Part shown: positions 45,694 through 58,231 of the stretch, one piece after another | Layout of the letters: each line of letters starts with the position of its first letter | How positions within the stretch are numbered: the stretch's first letter is position 1 | Source of the DNA: Sialis fuliginosa | Taxonomy: Eukaryota; Arthropoda; Insecta; Megaloptera; Sialidae | DNA length: 64,000 nt | Direction: 5' to 3' | Assembly (NCBI GenBank): GCA_961205875.1 | Contig: OY540816.1 | Coordinates: 22,764,701-22,828,700, forward strand | The notes under the pieces: model-generated | What the model was told of the DNA's origin: nothing | Database searches by the model: none | The model's input: only the letters and a program-made list of their open reading frames with translations | Position numbers and translations under genes: made by a program

Positions 45694-46690
45694 AAATCAT
45701 TTAAGAAAAGTTGGTTTTCATAATTCTTTAGATAAATAATAAACCAAAGTTTACCATTTTAATATAAATTACTTATTACCCGAAATATAGCATTTTTAAT
45801 TAAGGTGGGCCTTATTTGCCTCCATGATCTTATCAATATGTTTGAGTCCCTGCCCGTAGTTAATTTCTTATAAAAATTGTACATCTAGCATTGGAGGGTT
45901 AATAAGTATAAATCACTTTGAAAAAGTAGCCCACTAATTTTGAGAAACAGTGTATTAGTAAATAGGCAATGTGGTCGCAGATTTAAATGCATGGTGTGTT
46001 TTGCCGCTGCAACACCGTCGTAAATATCACAGCAGGTACTGTTTTTGCTCCTTCCTTGTTGTGTGTAGGCTTAGCTAACGTTTCTCTAATTAAATTGAGA
46101 TGTATGTACCTAATTGTAGCCGGAATAGTTTCCTAGATTTACTTTTTGCCGTCCCCAAGTAATTTTAAGATGATATTTCGCAAATACAGGATGAACCAGA
46201 AATAAAATTTTTGTCAAAATAATTCAAAAGTTATATAAAACTAGCTTCGTTTGCGTGTAATTTAGGTTACATTATATTAGGTTACATTACGAAGCTACGA
46301 AAAAAGAACAAGATATTAAAATTGGGTAAAAAAATTCAATACTTATTTAGAAATCAATAATTGTTTTTTTTTAAATAAATTTTTTTTATAAGGTTAATTA
46401 TTTTGTGTTTTTTAACCTCTTTATATATATCTATGAATATTTTTAATGTTCGGGGCCAAGAATGAAATAGTTACACTCCTGTTTAAAAAAAGGACAAGTA
46501 TATTCCAAACCTGTTTCTATCTCTTTCTTTTGACTCGACTCTGTTTTCGTATCAGATGCGTGGTCCATTCTCTAGTTCTATGATTTAAATCATGTTTGCA
46601 ATATACAAAATCTTGGTTAAAAGAGCATTTAGCACTAAAGGAACTTTAAATTGGTTGATAATATCGGACATAAGTCAAATAATACTAATA
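45694..46690. other. No gene seen
   Basis: AT-rich with no recognisable element or exon. Confidence 0.5.
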
Positions 46691-46699
46691 TTTCTTTAA

Positions 46700-46995
46700 A
46701 AATTGAAAAATTGCAGGGTTTCCACTTTCTGGAAATTCAGGGAAAGTCAGGGAATAGTCCGGGAAGCCTAAAGTGGTCAGGGAAAGTCAGGGTATTTCTT
46801 TAAAATTCTGAAAAGCCAGGGAATTTTAAAATTTATTTTGGAAAGTCAGGGAAGAAGAAAAAAGTGTATAAATTTCAGTTGACGAACAAAAAAAAAGGTC
46901 TTTTTGCACATTCTAGGAGTCTCTCGATCACTTCTTGCCCCCGAGCCTCTAGTGGTCAGGGAATTTTGAATCAATGGTCAGGGAAAGTCAGGAAA
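46700..46995 (+). repeat. Degenerate short repeat 'cagggaaagtcagggaa'
   Basis: The motif 'gggaaagtcaggg' or a close variant recurs at irregular spacing (about 46735, 46745, 46778, 46845, 46970) on either side of a short unrelated stretch. It is purine-rich on the plus strand. The frame running through it (46864-47265) is not called as a gene. Confidence 0.6.
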
Positions 46996-47431
46996 TTTTA
47001 TTTTCAAAAAACAGTGGACACCCCGAATTGTTATGAAATATTTTTTTTCGTGTGGAGGGGACTTATTTTTGATTCACCCTGTATAACAAATACATATACA
47101 AATTACTGTATTCACACAAAATATAAAAATAAAAGCGACCGAACAGCGCGGCGCGATGTGATTACTTTAAAAATACGTGGTTGTGTTTTAATGCGGGAAT
47201 TATCCGAAGCCTTTCCAAATAATACGTCCGTCCGTTGTTACAACACGCCGCCCGGCCTGTGTTAATTTCAGAATAAACACATTTCAGTTAATATTTGATA
47301 AAGGATGATTGTACTACGGGAAAAACTACATGTGCTATAAATACTTACTATATACAATTACCTACAGGGTGTGCAACTGTGCAAATAACACATTACCGAT
47401 AATAATATTACTGCGGGTAATGCAGGAATAA
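46996..47431. other. No gene seen
   Basis: A somewhat GC-richer patch near 47130-47260 gives an open frame without recognisable motifs. No repeat is identified. Confidence 0.4.
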
Positions 47432-48311
47432 GGTAATGGCACCAGTCTTGGCCGCTTTAAGAGCAAGGTATATTGGTATTTTGTTTGGAATTCTCATGAA
47501 CTCATGTTACTAATAAAACAAGTAATTCTTGATTTAATCAATTTAATTACCAAAGTCCACAAATATAGTTTGGTTTTTTAATTATAGCCTTTTATTTGTT
47601 CATGCTTTTTCTCCAGAGCACGCAGTGATGGACACTTGGTAATGATTACAAAATGATAAGTACTACGACACAAAAGATATAAAAGAAAGAGTCGTCAAAT
47701 TTGAAACAATGTAAAGCAGTTACTATGATAATATAATAATTAATAAATAAATTATATTAATAATTAGTTTAAATTTCCACCATTTTGACACCTATTGGCC
47801 TCATGTCATCAAATCACGCTGTAAGACAGTTAAATGTATATAGATTAATATTCAGAAATGGTAGTAATCAAATATCAACAAATATTTTTAATTCAGTACA
47901 TTTAATTAAAAAATAGCCATTACTGGGGTCATATCAAAAACAAGTAACTCTTTATTTAATCAATTGAATTACTAAAGTCCGTTTGTTTTTTAAATTATAG
48001 CCTTTTATATTGTTCATGTTTTTTCTCCAGTAATGGCAATGAGCACGCAGTGATGGACACTTGCTAATGATTACAAAATGATAAGTACTAGGATACAAAA
48101 GATATAAATGAAAGAATAATTAATAAATAAATTATACTAATAATCAGTTGAAATGTCTACCATTTTGACACCTATTGGCCGATTGTGATCAAATCACGCT
48201 GTAAGACAGTTAAATGTATATAGATTAATATTCAGAAATGGTAGTAATAAAATATCAACACATATTTCTAATTCAGTACATTTAATTAAAAATTTATCAA
48301 GACTGGTGCCA
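47432..48311 (-). mobile_element. Two tandem family A MITE copies, inverted
   Basis: Copy 1 starts GGTAATGGCACCAGTCTTGG and runs to 'attactggggtcatatc' (about 47936). Copy 2 follows directly without its first about 90 bases and ends 'aagactggtgcca' (48311). The arrangement suggests unequal exchange between neighbours. Confidence 0.8.
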
Positions 48312-48312
48312 C

Positions 48313-48580
48313 AAGAGTCAAGATTTAAATTTAGTAAAATCAGTAATAGATTGCAGATATCTGTTACTCGTGAAACCGGGCATTCACGTGTATATTACAT
48401 CCAATTCAACGAGATCTAACTCATTGCAAAAGAGTCAAGATTTAAAACAGTCTATTGTTTAAATTTAGTAAAATCAGTAATAGATTGCAGATAACTGTTG
48501 CCCGTGAAACCGGGCATTCACGTATATATTACATCCAATTAAACTGGATCTCTTTGCACAAGAGTCAAGATTTTAAAATA
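48313..48580 (+). repeat. Two-unit tandem duplication, 134 bp
   Basis: 'cgtgaaaccgggcattcacg' begins at 48369 and again at 48503, within units that each contain 'gagtcaagattt' and 'agtaatagattgcagat'. Confidence 0.85.
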
Positions 48581-48838
48581 GGTAATTAGAGTGCAAAGAA
48601 TCACCCTGTGTAAAAGAATACAACAAGGCAAATATAAAAAACAACGCTATTACAAATTATACTTTATACGTTAGTCGCATGCTCGCTATCAGGATAGAGC
48701 ATCTTTATGCCGGGAGTGAGAGAGAGAGAAACACAGAGAAAGAGAGCTAATGCCCAGGGTAAACATTGACAGAACAATCATGTACAACGATACCGTGGAA
48801 GATAACGGTTGAATACTTTATATAGCAAGACATGCTAC

Positions 48839-49420
48839 GTACGATTTGAGTCCGCCCACTAATCACTTGAGATAATAAGGATGCATTTGTCAATTAAACA
48901 AGGGGGCGGGGGGATGATTTAAATAATGGATAAAATGGAAAAGCAAATATATACATTATTTTTTAGATTATATTTATGTACATATCAAAAATAAAATAAC
49001 TGATAACAGTCTTGCGTACTATCCCAGATTAATTAGTTTAGTTAATGTCCGGTATTATAAAGGAGCTAGCAAATTTGCTAGCTAGCAATCACTTTCAAAT
49101 ATGTACGATTGGAGTCCGCCCACTAATCACTTGAGATAATAAGGATGCATTTGTCAATCAAACAAGGGGGCGGGGGGAGGAATTAAATAATGGAGAAAAT
49201 GGAAAAGCAAATATATACATTATTTTTTAGATTATATTTACCAGTCTTGCGTACTACCACAGTTTTGGACATTAGTTTAATTAGTTAAGTTAATGTCCGG
49301 TATTATAATGGAGCTAGAAAATTTGTTAGCTAGCAAGCACTTTCAAATGGGGTATTAATTCTGTGTAGTATCTATGGATTAGCTATGATTCTTCAACGTA
49401 TTGTAACACAGTTGGCATCT
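48839..49420 (+). repeat. Two-unit tandem duplication of about 264 bp ending in family D sequence
   Basis: 'gagtccgcccactaatcact' occurs near 48848 and near 49112. Each unit continues through 'acaagggggcgggggga' and finishes with inverted family D ('gtccggtattataa', 'ggagctag'). A GA-rich purine tract sits before it at 48714-48747. Confidence 0.8.
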
Positions 49421-49439
49421 TTGACCGTACAAAATAATT

Positions 49440-49991
49440 CACCAAATTATTGAACAATTTAAATAAAAACCAATAGTGTTCAGATAAATTGCCTGGCATT
49501 GGTTAACCATTTAATTTTTATACAATTTTACTAAAAAATATTAGTTCGATATTTTTCTTAAGACGCGCCCGATAAAAAAAAACAAAATACGATTTTTTAA
49601 AGCAAATTGAGATAAATCTTTGTAAAGGAATATTTTACAATAAAAGTTGTAGACCTATATTATAGGAAATTGAATGCTCTACAATCTACAAAAAAGATTC
49701 TATATAATTTTCACGTAACATGTGTGGTTCTTGGTATATCTTGAAAAAATAAATATTTTGGGATGTCATTCTTCCCCTTTACATACGATTTTGAAATGGG
49801 ACCGTCCTCAAGCCAAACCCAACCATCCAACCAAGTTTCATTAATATCGGTTCAGTGGTTCATGAGTTATGCGTGTGACAAAACGGAAAGATCAATTTAT
49901 AATTCTAAAATCGGAAAACAATTTTTTTGTCTCATTCTAAAACGATCACAAAACTTCTCGTATCTTCGATATTGCGAATTACGAGGAAGCA
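49440..49991 (+). mobile_element. Family B MITE, left-truncated
   Basis: It starts within the family near 'caccaaattattgaacaa' and ends 'attacgaggaagc'. The GACA block is deleted. Internal blocks otherwise match other copies. Confidence 0.7.
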
Positions 49992-50039
49992 AAAATCATC
50001 CAGTTTTATAACAATCTGTAAATAAAGCATAAAGTAGAC

Positions 50040-50600
50040 AAGACAAAATTTTTTTTAGAATATGAAAAAACAAAAATAAAACTACTTTTCAGTTTAAATT
50101 AAAAAAATTAGAAATCCCTTTAAATTACTCCATTAATTTAAGACGAAGACAGTCAGAACCGAGTTACCCTCCCCCCCCCATTTACCGGAGTAAATTCTGT
50201 ACAACACTGATCTTGTCTATTAAAGTGGTTACCTGCAGTTTTAATTTTTTTAGAATATTGAAAAATAAAAATAAAACTACTTTTCGAAATTAGAAAAAAT
50301 TAGAAACTCCCTTATTTTAATACGAGTACAGTCAGATTCAAGTTACCCCCCCCCCTATTTACCGGAGTAAATTCTGTAGAATCAACTTATTAGAATGGTA
50401 TTGTTATAAGTGGTTAACTACAGTTTAAAAAATTTTAGAATATGAAAAAAAAAACTACTTTTCGAAATTAGAAAAAATTAGAAAAAGTCTTATTTTAATA
50501 CGAGTACATTCAGATCCGAGTTACCCCCCCCATTTACCGGAGTAAATTCTGTAGAATCAACACTGATCTTGCCTATTAAAGTGGTATTGTTATAAGTGGC
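50040..50600 (+). repeat. Three-unit tandem repeat, about 178-bp period, with C tracts
   Basis: 'gagttaccc' plus a C run and 'atttaccggagtaaattctg' recur near 50160, 50340 and 50518. Each is preceded by 'ctacttttcgaaattagaaa'-type sequence. C-run length varies between units. Confidence 0.85.
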
Positions 50601-51060
50601 TAACTACAGTTACATAACTCTCTTATTAGAACAGTAATCCTTGTAAGAGTAAGTTCCGAGTATTTCTGACCTAACACAAGGTAAACACGTTAACGATTCA
50701 AGATGCATAAGAATTTGCACCTCGTAGAGTTGTACCAAATATCTTTGTTGTTTGCTTTAGTTTAAACCGAAACTTAGCAGATTGTTTGGAATTAGTTGCA
50801 ACGGAGTGCTTTATGTAGTCTATGTGTTTACGCTCCCTCGGCCGCGTAGAAATTGTCCCCAAAGGCGGTGTCCTAGATAAATGCAGACTTTTGTCATGTG
50901 TGAAACACGGCCAAAGGATAATTCTTGACTATTATGGATCGATATTGTTATAGTTTATATTAGACGGAATCTTTCTTTAAAGTTTAAAGTTTAGTTGTTG
51001 TCACAGGATCACTCTGGTGTTTTTTACTAGGTTCAAAATATAGGCTATATAAGCTCTATA
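50601..51060. other. No gene seen
   Basis: Unique-looking sequence, slightly less AT-rich near 50820-50910. No coding or RNA signal is recognised. A short family A end ('ggtaccaatcttggtcg') follows at 51063. Confidence 0.45.
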
Positions 51061-51379
51061 TTGGTACCAATCTTGGTCGCTTTAACCCATTAATCCACAA
51101 CGTTGCGTAAAATTGTTTTTTTTTAAATATGTCATTGAATGGAATGTATGCCAAGTATCAAGAGCATCTACACACAAACTGTTGAACTATTCCACACTAA
51201 GTAATAAGTTCTGTTTTTCCAACGTTGCGTAAACGCAACATTTTGTTATTAAAAAAATAAAAACATGTAATTTTTTTTAACTTCATAAACAGTTATTTGA
51301 GTATATGTTTAGTAATAAAATGCAATAAAAAAATCGAATTAGTTTTATTTTCTAGCCTAAACAACAAAAAATTAAATTT

Positions 51380-51690
51380 TGTATGTTGTAAATAATAATT
51401 AATTGAATTGAAAAAAAAGTAACAGTATATAAGAATATATTCTCTACGACCTAACGTTTTTAATTTTTTGATTAAAGTTTTTTAAATTGAATAAAAAAAT
51501 AAAAAGTAAATTTCGTATTTCCACATTTTTGCTTGTAAATAAAAACTAATTGAATTAAAAAAAGACATAACAGTATATTAGAATATATTCTCTACGACCT
51601 AACGTTTTTAATTTTTTAATTAAAGTCTTTTAAATTGAATAAAAAAATAAAAACTAAATTTCGTATTTCCACAATTTTTATGTTCGTACA
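51380..51690 (+). repeat. Two-unit tandem duplication, about 145 bp
   Basis: 'aatatattctctacgaccta' with 'aacgtttttaatttttt' and 'aaatttcgtatttccaca' occurs twice in a row (near 51437 and near 51583). Confidence 0.8.
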
Positions 51691-52471
51691 AATCAAAAGA
51701 AATAACTATCTATATTAAACAATACTAGTTTTATTTAACCCCACTTCTACGTATTCACGTCATTCCCTCGACTGTGCATCCCGAATTTATTCTTCCCTTA
51801 TTTCATATCAGATAAAATAGAATAATAGTAGATAATATAATTAAAAAATGTTTTCGACATAGATTTATATATACTACAGAAGATTTGAATTACAGATGGT
51901 GCACTGTATAATACAGTATAGTATAATTACGCTTTTACCCAAATAGAACAATAAAAGGGTATTTGGAGTGTGTATATACGGATATAAAAACAACTAAACT
52001 TGTGGCCTTATTATCTGGAGTATAAAAGCATAGTAACAACTTACTAATAATGATTTGTAGTGCATTTCTGAAAGCACTGGCTAATGGAAGTTATGATATT
52101 TTATTCTCCGCCACTGGCTCCGCGTTGTCCGGACATCATAAGTTCTCATTCAGTTATTATGTTTGTATTTACACCACGGCCGGAGCAAGGAGTTGTTTAA
52201 GAACGGGCTGGTTTTATTATTTTGAAATTTTCTAATAAACACTTTATAAGTTTATTACTCCGGAACTAATAATCGTAGAGCAATAAATAAAAAACCAATA
52301 GATAGCTTATAAAGTCCCATTTATAATAAAATGAATTTAACCCTCCATCACTCAACCCTTAAATATAGTAGGATAAAGAAATTATGACTGATTTAATTAT
52401 TTTGAAATTTTCTAATAAACGAAATTTAAAAAAATATAGCACCAATAGATAGCTTATAAAGTCCCATCTTT
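51691..52471. other. No gene called
   Basis: 'ccaatagatagcttataaag' is repeated at about 52296 and 52443, marking a small duplication. The frame at 52050-52235 lies in a GC-richer patch but has no recognised motif. Confidence 0.45.
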
Positions 52472-52600
52472 AATATATATAAAGCTCAACGTCTGTCTGT
52501 CTGTCTGTCTGTCCGTTGGTGCGCTTATAACTCCGATTTACGTGTTTTTTTTCTTCAATTCATAGATATGTTCTCTGGCCAGGTTATAGGTTATATTTTA
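52472..52600 (+). mobile_element. Family F copy, 5' fragment
   Basis: It starts 'tatataaagctcaacgtctg' with a CTGT tract and stops after 'tggccaggttataggttata'. Confidence 0.6.
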
Positions 52601-53047
52601 TATATGTAACCTATTTAAATATTTCGCCCCCTGTCAAAGATTGTAATTGATCTCATTTGATCCGGTGTGAGTGTAGGGGCTCTAAAAAAATATAACCTCT
52701 ATCTAGTATAATTGTCGAGAATTTACGATTTTATATAATTAATTAATAGTGAAAAAGAGAAAAATTCAATATTTTTCCCCCTGAAGATTTGTAAATGTCA
52801 ATTGATAATAATATTATTACCAAATTATAATCTATAAATTATAAAAACTCTTCAAGAATTATTATTAAAGTGAAAAATAGTTCAACAAATTATTATATAA
52901 ATTTTTGAAATTTTCTAAGAAATTCATTTAAGAAAAATGTAATTACGAAGATAATGAAGATCAAAGCCTATAACATCTTACCCCGTGCCCCCTCCCTTAT
53001 CCTCTATATAAATAAAACAATCAATCGATAAACTGTTTAATAAATAA
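52601..53047. other. No gene seen
   Basis: AT-rich sequence; nothing recognised. Confidence 0.5.
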
Positions 53048-53527
53048 GGTACTGGCACCAGTCTTGGCCAATTTTTAATTAAATGTACTGAATTAGAAAT
53101 ATCTGTTAATATTTGATTACTACCATTTTTGAATATTATTCTATGTACATTTAACTGTCTTACAGCGTGATTTCAGTACAATCGGCCAATAGGTGTCAAA
53201 AATTATTAGTATAATTTATTTATTAATTATCATAATATCATAAAAACTGCTTTACATTGTTTCAAATGTGATGATTCTTTCTTTTATATCTTTTGTGTCG
53301 TAGTACTTATCATTAGCAAGTGTCCATCACTGCGTGCTCATTACTGGTTTTATTTTATCCATTACTGGAGAAAAAATATAAACAAAATAAAAGGCTATAA
53401 TTTAAAAAAACAAACTATATTTGTGGACTTTGGTAATTAAATTGATTAAATAAAGAGTTACTTGTTTTATTAGAATTACAAAAAACGAAAACTTGCTCTT
53501 ATAGCGGCCATAACTGGTGCCTTTACC
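53048..53527 (+). mobile_element. Family A MITE
   Basis: Complete: starts GGTACTGGCACCAGTCTTGG, ends 'ataactggtgcctttacc', and is flanked by TA on both sides if AGG/CCT is taken as the tip. 480 bp. Confidence 0.9.
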
Positions 53528-53939
53528 TTACTATAATTTTATTAAGTTTTTAAAGAACCCTAATTTAATAGTCTATATATTTTTCTATACACGTACCTCC
53601 TACTAAAGAAATATCAGATATCCGTATTAACCAATTTATTTATATTTAATCCAAGGCAAACATGTTTACCTAAACCTGGTGTTATTGATCGAAGCTAGCG
53701 CTGGTATTTCTTATTGATTTTGTGTTAGAGGTGCTAATGCTAAATAATGGTTATAATTATTGACAAAATATTGTTTCGCTGTCCAACTTCGGGATGATTG
53801 ATAGATGTTGAATAAAAAATACAAAACGTGTTCGTAGTTTTTTACTTTCTTATACACGTCACAGTATAAGGAAGAATTGAGGTTATGAATTATTTGTTAT
53901 ATCGAGATTTTTTTTTTAATTATCCATTTTTAATTATTT

Positions 53940-54325
53940 ATAATTCATGGGACAGACAGATACGAAAAAAGTGTTTGTCTTGACCTGTAATGAAAAAAGA
54001 TAAAGTGATAATTTTGATTTTAATTTTCAAATTTTAAAATGATATGGCAAGGAAACAAAAATATATTAAAATGGCCATATATTTATAATGTAAATATATG
54101 TATATAAGAAGGTGGTGTTTATGCGTGGACAAGAATTCATGGGACAGACACACAGACAGACAGACGAAAAAAATTGGTTGTCTTGACCTGAAACGAAAAG
54201 GTAAAGTGAAAATTTTGAAATGAGAAAACAACTTATTTTCAAATTTTAAAATGGCAAGGAAGCAAAAATATATTAAAATGGCCATATATTTAAAATGTAA
54301 ATATATGTATATAAGAAGGTGGTGT
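53940..54325 (+). repeat. Duplicated family B right-end relics, about 200-bp period
   Basis: 'atggcaagga' then 'agcaaaaatatattaaaatg' and 'aaatatatgtatataagaag' occur near 54045 and near 54249. GACA and 'ttgtcttgacctg' blocks precede each. Confidence 0.65.
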
Positions 54326-54766
54326 ACATGGGTGATGTAAGAGGAAAGTTAAAACAAATTAAAGTTGCATTTAGTTAAGTTTCGAAATCCATTTACACTT
54401 TCGCAATGCGCATTCCGAAAAAGGAATCCAAATTAAAAAGTTGGTGCCATTAATTAGTCAAGTAAAATGCTTTCATTGTTTGAAAACTGTTAAAATTAGT
54501 GTGTTTTACTTCCGTAATTGTATAAGACTAAGAGAATAAAATTTATTCTGCGCCATTAAAGCAACAGTACCACATTTACGGCGATGGGGATTTTAGCTCT
54601 GCTTAATTGATTAATTATTTTTTATGGGGAAAAAATAACGCTCTATATTTGTCAATTTGTTTTAATATTATCATATCGAAATGTAAGGAGATGGGTTACT
54701 AATCATTTATTATATTGAAAAGTATACTTAACCCTTTCGTTACGGACTTGTGGGAAAAAATAACGT
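54326..54766. other. No gene seen
   Basis: AT-rich. TTAACCCTTTCG at 54728 resembles a piggyBac-type tip but no partner end is found. Confidence 0.4.
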
Positions 54767-55010
54767 GGTAAAGTAAAAACACCAGTTATGGCCGCTATAA
54801 GAGCAAGTTTTCGTTTTTTTTTTGGATTAATGGGCTTGTTTTTTGTAATTTTCATGAACTCATATTACTAATAAAATAAGTAAACCTTTATTTTATCAAT
54901 TTAATTACCAAAGTCCGCAAATATAGTTTGTTTTTTAAATTATAACCTTTGTTTTGTTCGTGTTTTTTCTCCAGGAATGGATAAAATAAAACCAGTAATG
55001 AGCACGTTGG
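54767..55010 (-). mobile_element. Family A MITE, truncated, inverted
   Basis: It opens 'aacaccagttatggccgcta' with the family's inverted-orientation blocks and breaks off after 'accagtaatgagcacg'. Confidence 0.7.
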
Positions 55011-55134
55011 TCGATAACACGACCAAATCGATGCGGCTTACACCCAGGAGCCAAGATCCATATCAAGATCAAAGCCTCAAAACTTGTATATCTTTAAAAT
55101 ATATGAAAAATGATACTCATTTAAGATGCCCGAT

Positions 55135-55450
55135 CCTGAAAAATTAAGCCGCCACTGTACTCTTTGTTTGAAAAAACGCCGCTGCTATTTCGGAGTACAT
55201 TTTTCGGAGCACAACGGTAACAATTTAGGGTAACGTGCTATGAGTTCTATCTCGTTGTGAAAATATTCAAGCCACACCTACCTACACACACAGCCTTTAA
55301 GCAGCCACTGTACTCTTAGTTTAAAAAAAAAAACGCCGCTACTATTTCGGAGTACATTTTTCGGAGCGCAACGGTAACGTGTTATGAATTCTATCTCGTT
55401 GTGGAGACATTCTACCCCTCCCCCCTCCCCTATACAACCTTTAAGCAACC
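55135..55450 (+). repeat. Two-unit tandem duplication, about 165 bp
   Basis: 'atttcggagtacatttttcg' occurs near 55189 and near 55347, each with 'ttctatctcgttgtg' downstream. A weak relative ('cggagcacatttttgtggag') is at 62815. Confidence 0.8.
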
Positions 55451-56680
55451 TCTAGAGAGTCTAGCAGATATAATAGACGCCATTAATTTCGATGCATGTT
55501 TTAAATAAAACACGAAACTTTCGAGTCTCTTAAAACAATTGCTAGTTGATAAAATCTAATTAAAATAAACTTTTAAAACACGAATATTTTCCAAGGGATT
55601 TTTTCTGCCAGCATTTATAATTACTTATTTAATTTTTAATATGAACTACCATTATATATTATAATAAGCGTCTTATGTAATTTTTTGTAATAAAAACTTA
55701 ATTTCATTCGCGATGAGAGTTTATTGATTACGACATTCAGAGGAGAAGAACAAGAATAACACAGTGTGTATAAAATTTCAGAAATTACATTCGAATGTAA
55801 GCCGATTTTATTTAATACACTGGGACGGTGCATTTTCCAATTTTCTCGGCATTCTTATACATACATTTCCGTAAAGGTTTGATAATGAATTGGAAATTTT
55901 ATTATAAACATATTTCAATGCAATTGTAATAATGTAAAACGATACAAAACTTTTAAACTATAAATCACACAGTACTTAAGTACTTTTTTTTAAGTAATTG
56001 TACTTGTACTTAAGTATTTTTTGATAATCCCTCCCCCCCCCTCTGCAGAATATTTTCCATTATTTTGACATCCAAGATAATGCGTTATACTTATTATTTT
56101 TATACAAAAAATTAAAATTAATTTCCGGCAAGAATGTATAAAATATATAAAGAAAGACACAATTCTTGGAGAGTATTATGTTACGTTGAGATCAAAGTCA
56201 CTTCTGAAAGGAAACATGAAACATAGAAAATGAATTTTTACCTTGTAGCAATTTTAAAACAATATACATAAAATTATGGGATACATTTTATATAAGTATA
56301 TTAGAATATGTGGATGCCGACTTCTTTTCATGTTTCAATATTGAATTGTCGGTAATTCTTTCAATTATTTTTTCTTTCAATAGTGATGGTTTTATATTTT
56401 TTAAGGAGGGGGAGGAGGTTAGGGGCTAAATGTAACCTGTCATTCCAATTCAATCTCTCGCTTAAGAAGCTTCACTTAAAAATATCTACCATGGGAGCCA
56501 TGGGACTTTCTTATACGTAATCTTCAAAAACAGAATTTAATCTTAAATATAAAATTTCACCTTCTACAATTTGTCGTATTTGAGTTATAGCGATTACAGA
56601 CCGACAGACAGACACACAGAATGGATTCAGGGAAGGTCAAAATGTATGCATATTTCATATACATATAGTAGGGTCGAGTG
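55451..56680. other. No gene seen
   Basis: AT-rich sequence with a C tract at 56032-56042 and a G-rich patch at 56405-56420. Short minus-strand frames have no support. Confidence 0.45.
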
Positions 56681-57060
56681 GGGTAAATATGAAACACAAA
56701 AAAATAGGGTAAAAGTGAAACAAGCCTGGAACAAAAAAACTAATTTGTTTATAGGAGAATTATAAAAACTGACATCATTAAAGGTTTGTTAAAGCGACCT
56801 GAAAATATGAATCGCCTAATAAGTAATGTGTCACCCCTCCCTTTGTCATCCTTGTTAGTCGATGTCAAAACTTGTGAATTAAATTTTAATTCTTTGCACA
56901 TAACTTTCTGTATAGCTCAGATATTAATTAAAGTTACAATTTCACATTGATATGCCACAAAGAAGATAAATCAAAGTTGCTTTAATTTTTTGAGAAATAT
57001 TTTCCATTAGAGGCCTGTTTCACTTTTTCCCAAATTAGAGGTTAAAAATGAAACACACTT
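56680..57060. mobile_element. Probable hairpin MITE with 'gggtaaaagtgaaacaagcc' ends
   Basis: 'gggtaaaagtgaaacaagcc' (about 56707-56726) pairs with 'aggcctgtttcactttttcc' (about 57010). 'aatatgaaacaca' and 'aaaatgaaacacac' lie in the outer parts. It is non-coding and adjacent to the next element. Confidence 0.5.
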
Positions 57061-57072
57061 TTTTGTTGTTTA

Positions 57073-57805
57073 GGGGGGGGGGGGGTAAGGTTTGTTTCGT
57101 CGAAAAAAGACCTTTTTTCATGAATTTTTTTAGAAAAAATTATTACTGTAGGTTTATTTTACTTATTATTATATGAAAGTACAACATTTGAAGAATACTT
57201 AAAAAAAATTTGTTCAAAAATAGCGAGGAATAACGGATTTATCGTAGATCTCCGCAGGCGCCTCGAAAAAAAGTTTTTGTGCGGTGACCAGCCTACAGCA
57301 TCACTGGATTATTTGAAACCAAAAAATCAAAATGCTTTCTCCAGTTTATTACTTTATCTTTCAATTGACGTCGAGTTTTTTTTAATTTTTCAATTTTTCA
57401 ATTTTTGGTACCATTTTGAAGCCAAAATGACGATTTTAGACGAAAAAATCGACCTATTTGTTATTGTAAAATTGTTAGTAATTAAATTTTTTTGAAAAAC
57501 TCGACGTCACTCGAGAGCTATATATATGTAGAATATTTGTACAAAATTTCAAAACGATCGGTTCAGTAATTTTTTCTGTAGGCTGGTCACCGACTTTAAA
57601 AATGACGTGTTTGGGAAAATCGATTTAAAATTTTGTACAGTAATGTTTGTAAGTTAGAGGTACGATTATTCAACCTACTGTAACTTCGTTAGTTTTGCTC
57701 CGAATGACCTAAAACTTTAATACACTATTCTTGAGATGTTGTAGGTTCAGAAAAAAAAATAATAAAAAAATGGAAAAAAAAAAGTTGTCAAACCTTACCC
57801 CCCCC
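57073..57805. mobile_element. MITE with G-run ends, TTA flanks (PIF/Harbinger-like)
   Basis: The left tip is a run of G followed by TAAGGTTTG; the right tip is CAAACCTTA followed by a run of C. TTA flanks both sides (57070-57072 and 57806-57808), the target preference of PIF/Harbinger. An inner inverted pair, 'gcggtgaccagcctacag' (57281) and 'ctgtaggctggtcaccga' (57579), adds a second stem. No transposase is present. Confidence 0.65.
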
Positions 57806-58231
57806 TTAAAGTCCGTGTTGTATCGTACAGTTCAAATGACGTAAGTATTTAAAATGGTTATTCATAAGCGCATCTAGTAGAAAAAAATTAAAGTATGAAT
57901 TTGTATCGTTGACCCTATAAGAAAGTAAAAATGCCCTCATTTAATCCCAAATCCCTTTTTTTCTGACATCGTGACTTGGGGCACATTCTTCAGCCTAACT
58001 GATTAAAAATGTAACACATTATAAATGTAATGGAACAATTGGAATGACCTGCAACGAGTCGAGTTGAACTTGCTCTCTGATATACTGGTACAGATTTCCA
58101 ACATTAAGATTTCATTTATTCCTCCCTTCTATTCAACATGGGCCGAAATTAATCTTGATTGCTAAACATGGTTATGCATTGTTCTCAATTGTAAGGTTAA
58201 TTGGATTCTGGCCGGGTAATCTATTTAGCAA
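57806..58231. other. No gene seen
   Basis: AT-rich sequence; no repeat or exon recognised. Confidence 0.45.

Noticed and set aside
46864-47265. 133-residue plus frame
   Set aside because: It runs through the 'gtcaggg' repeat and unrelated flanking DNA and looks like chance openness.
51082-51110. TTAACCCATTAATCC, and TTAACCCTTTCG at 54728, resembling piggyBac tips
   Set aside because: No inverted partner ending in GGGTTAA was found at a sensible distance; a TTAACCC motif alone is weak.
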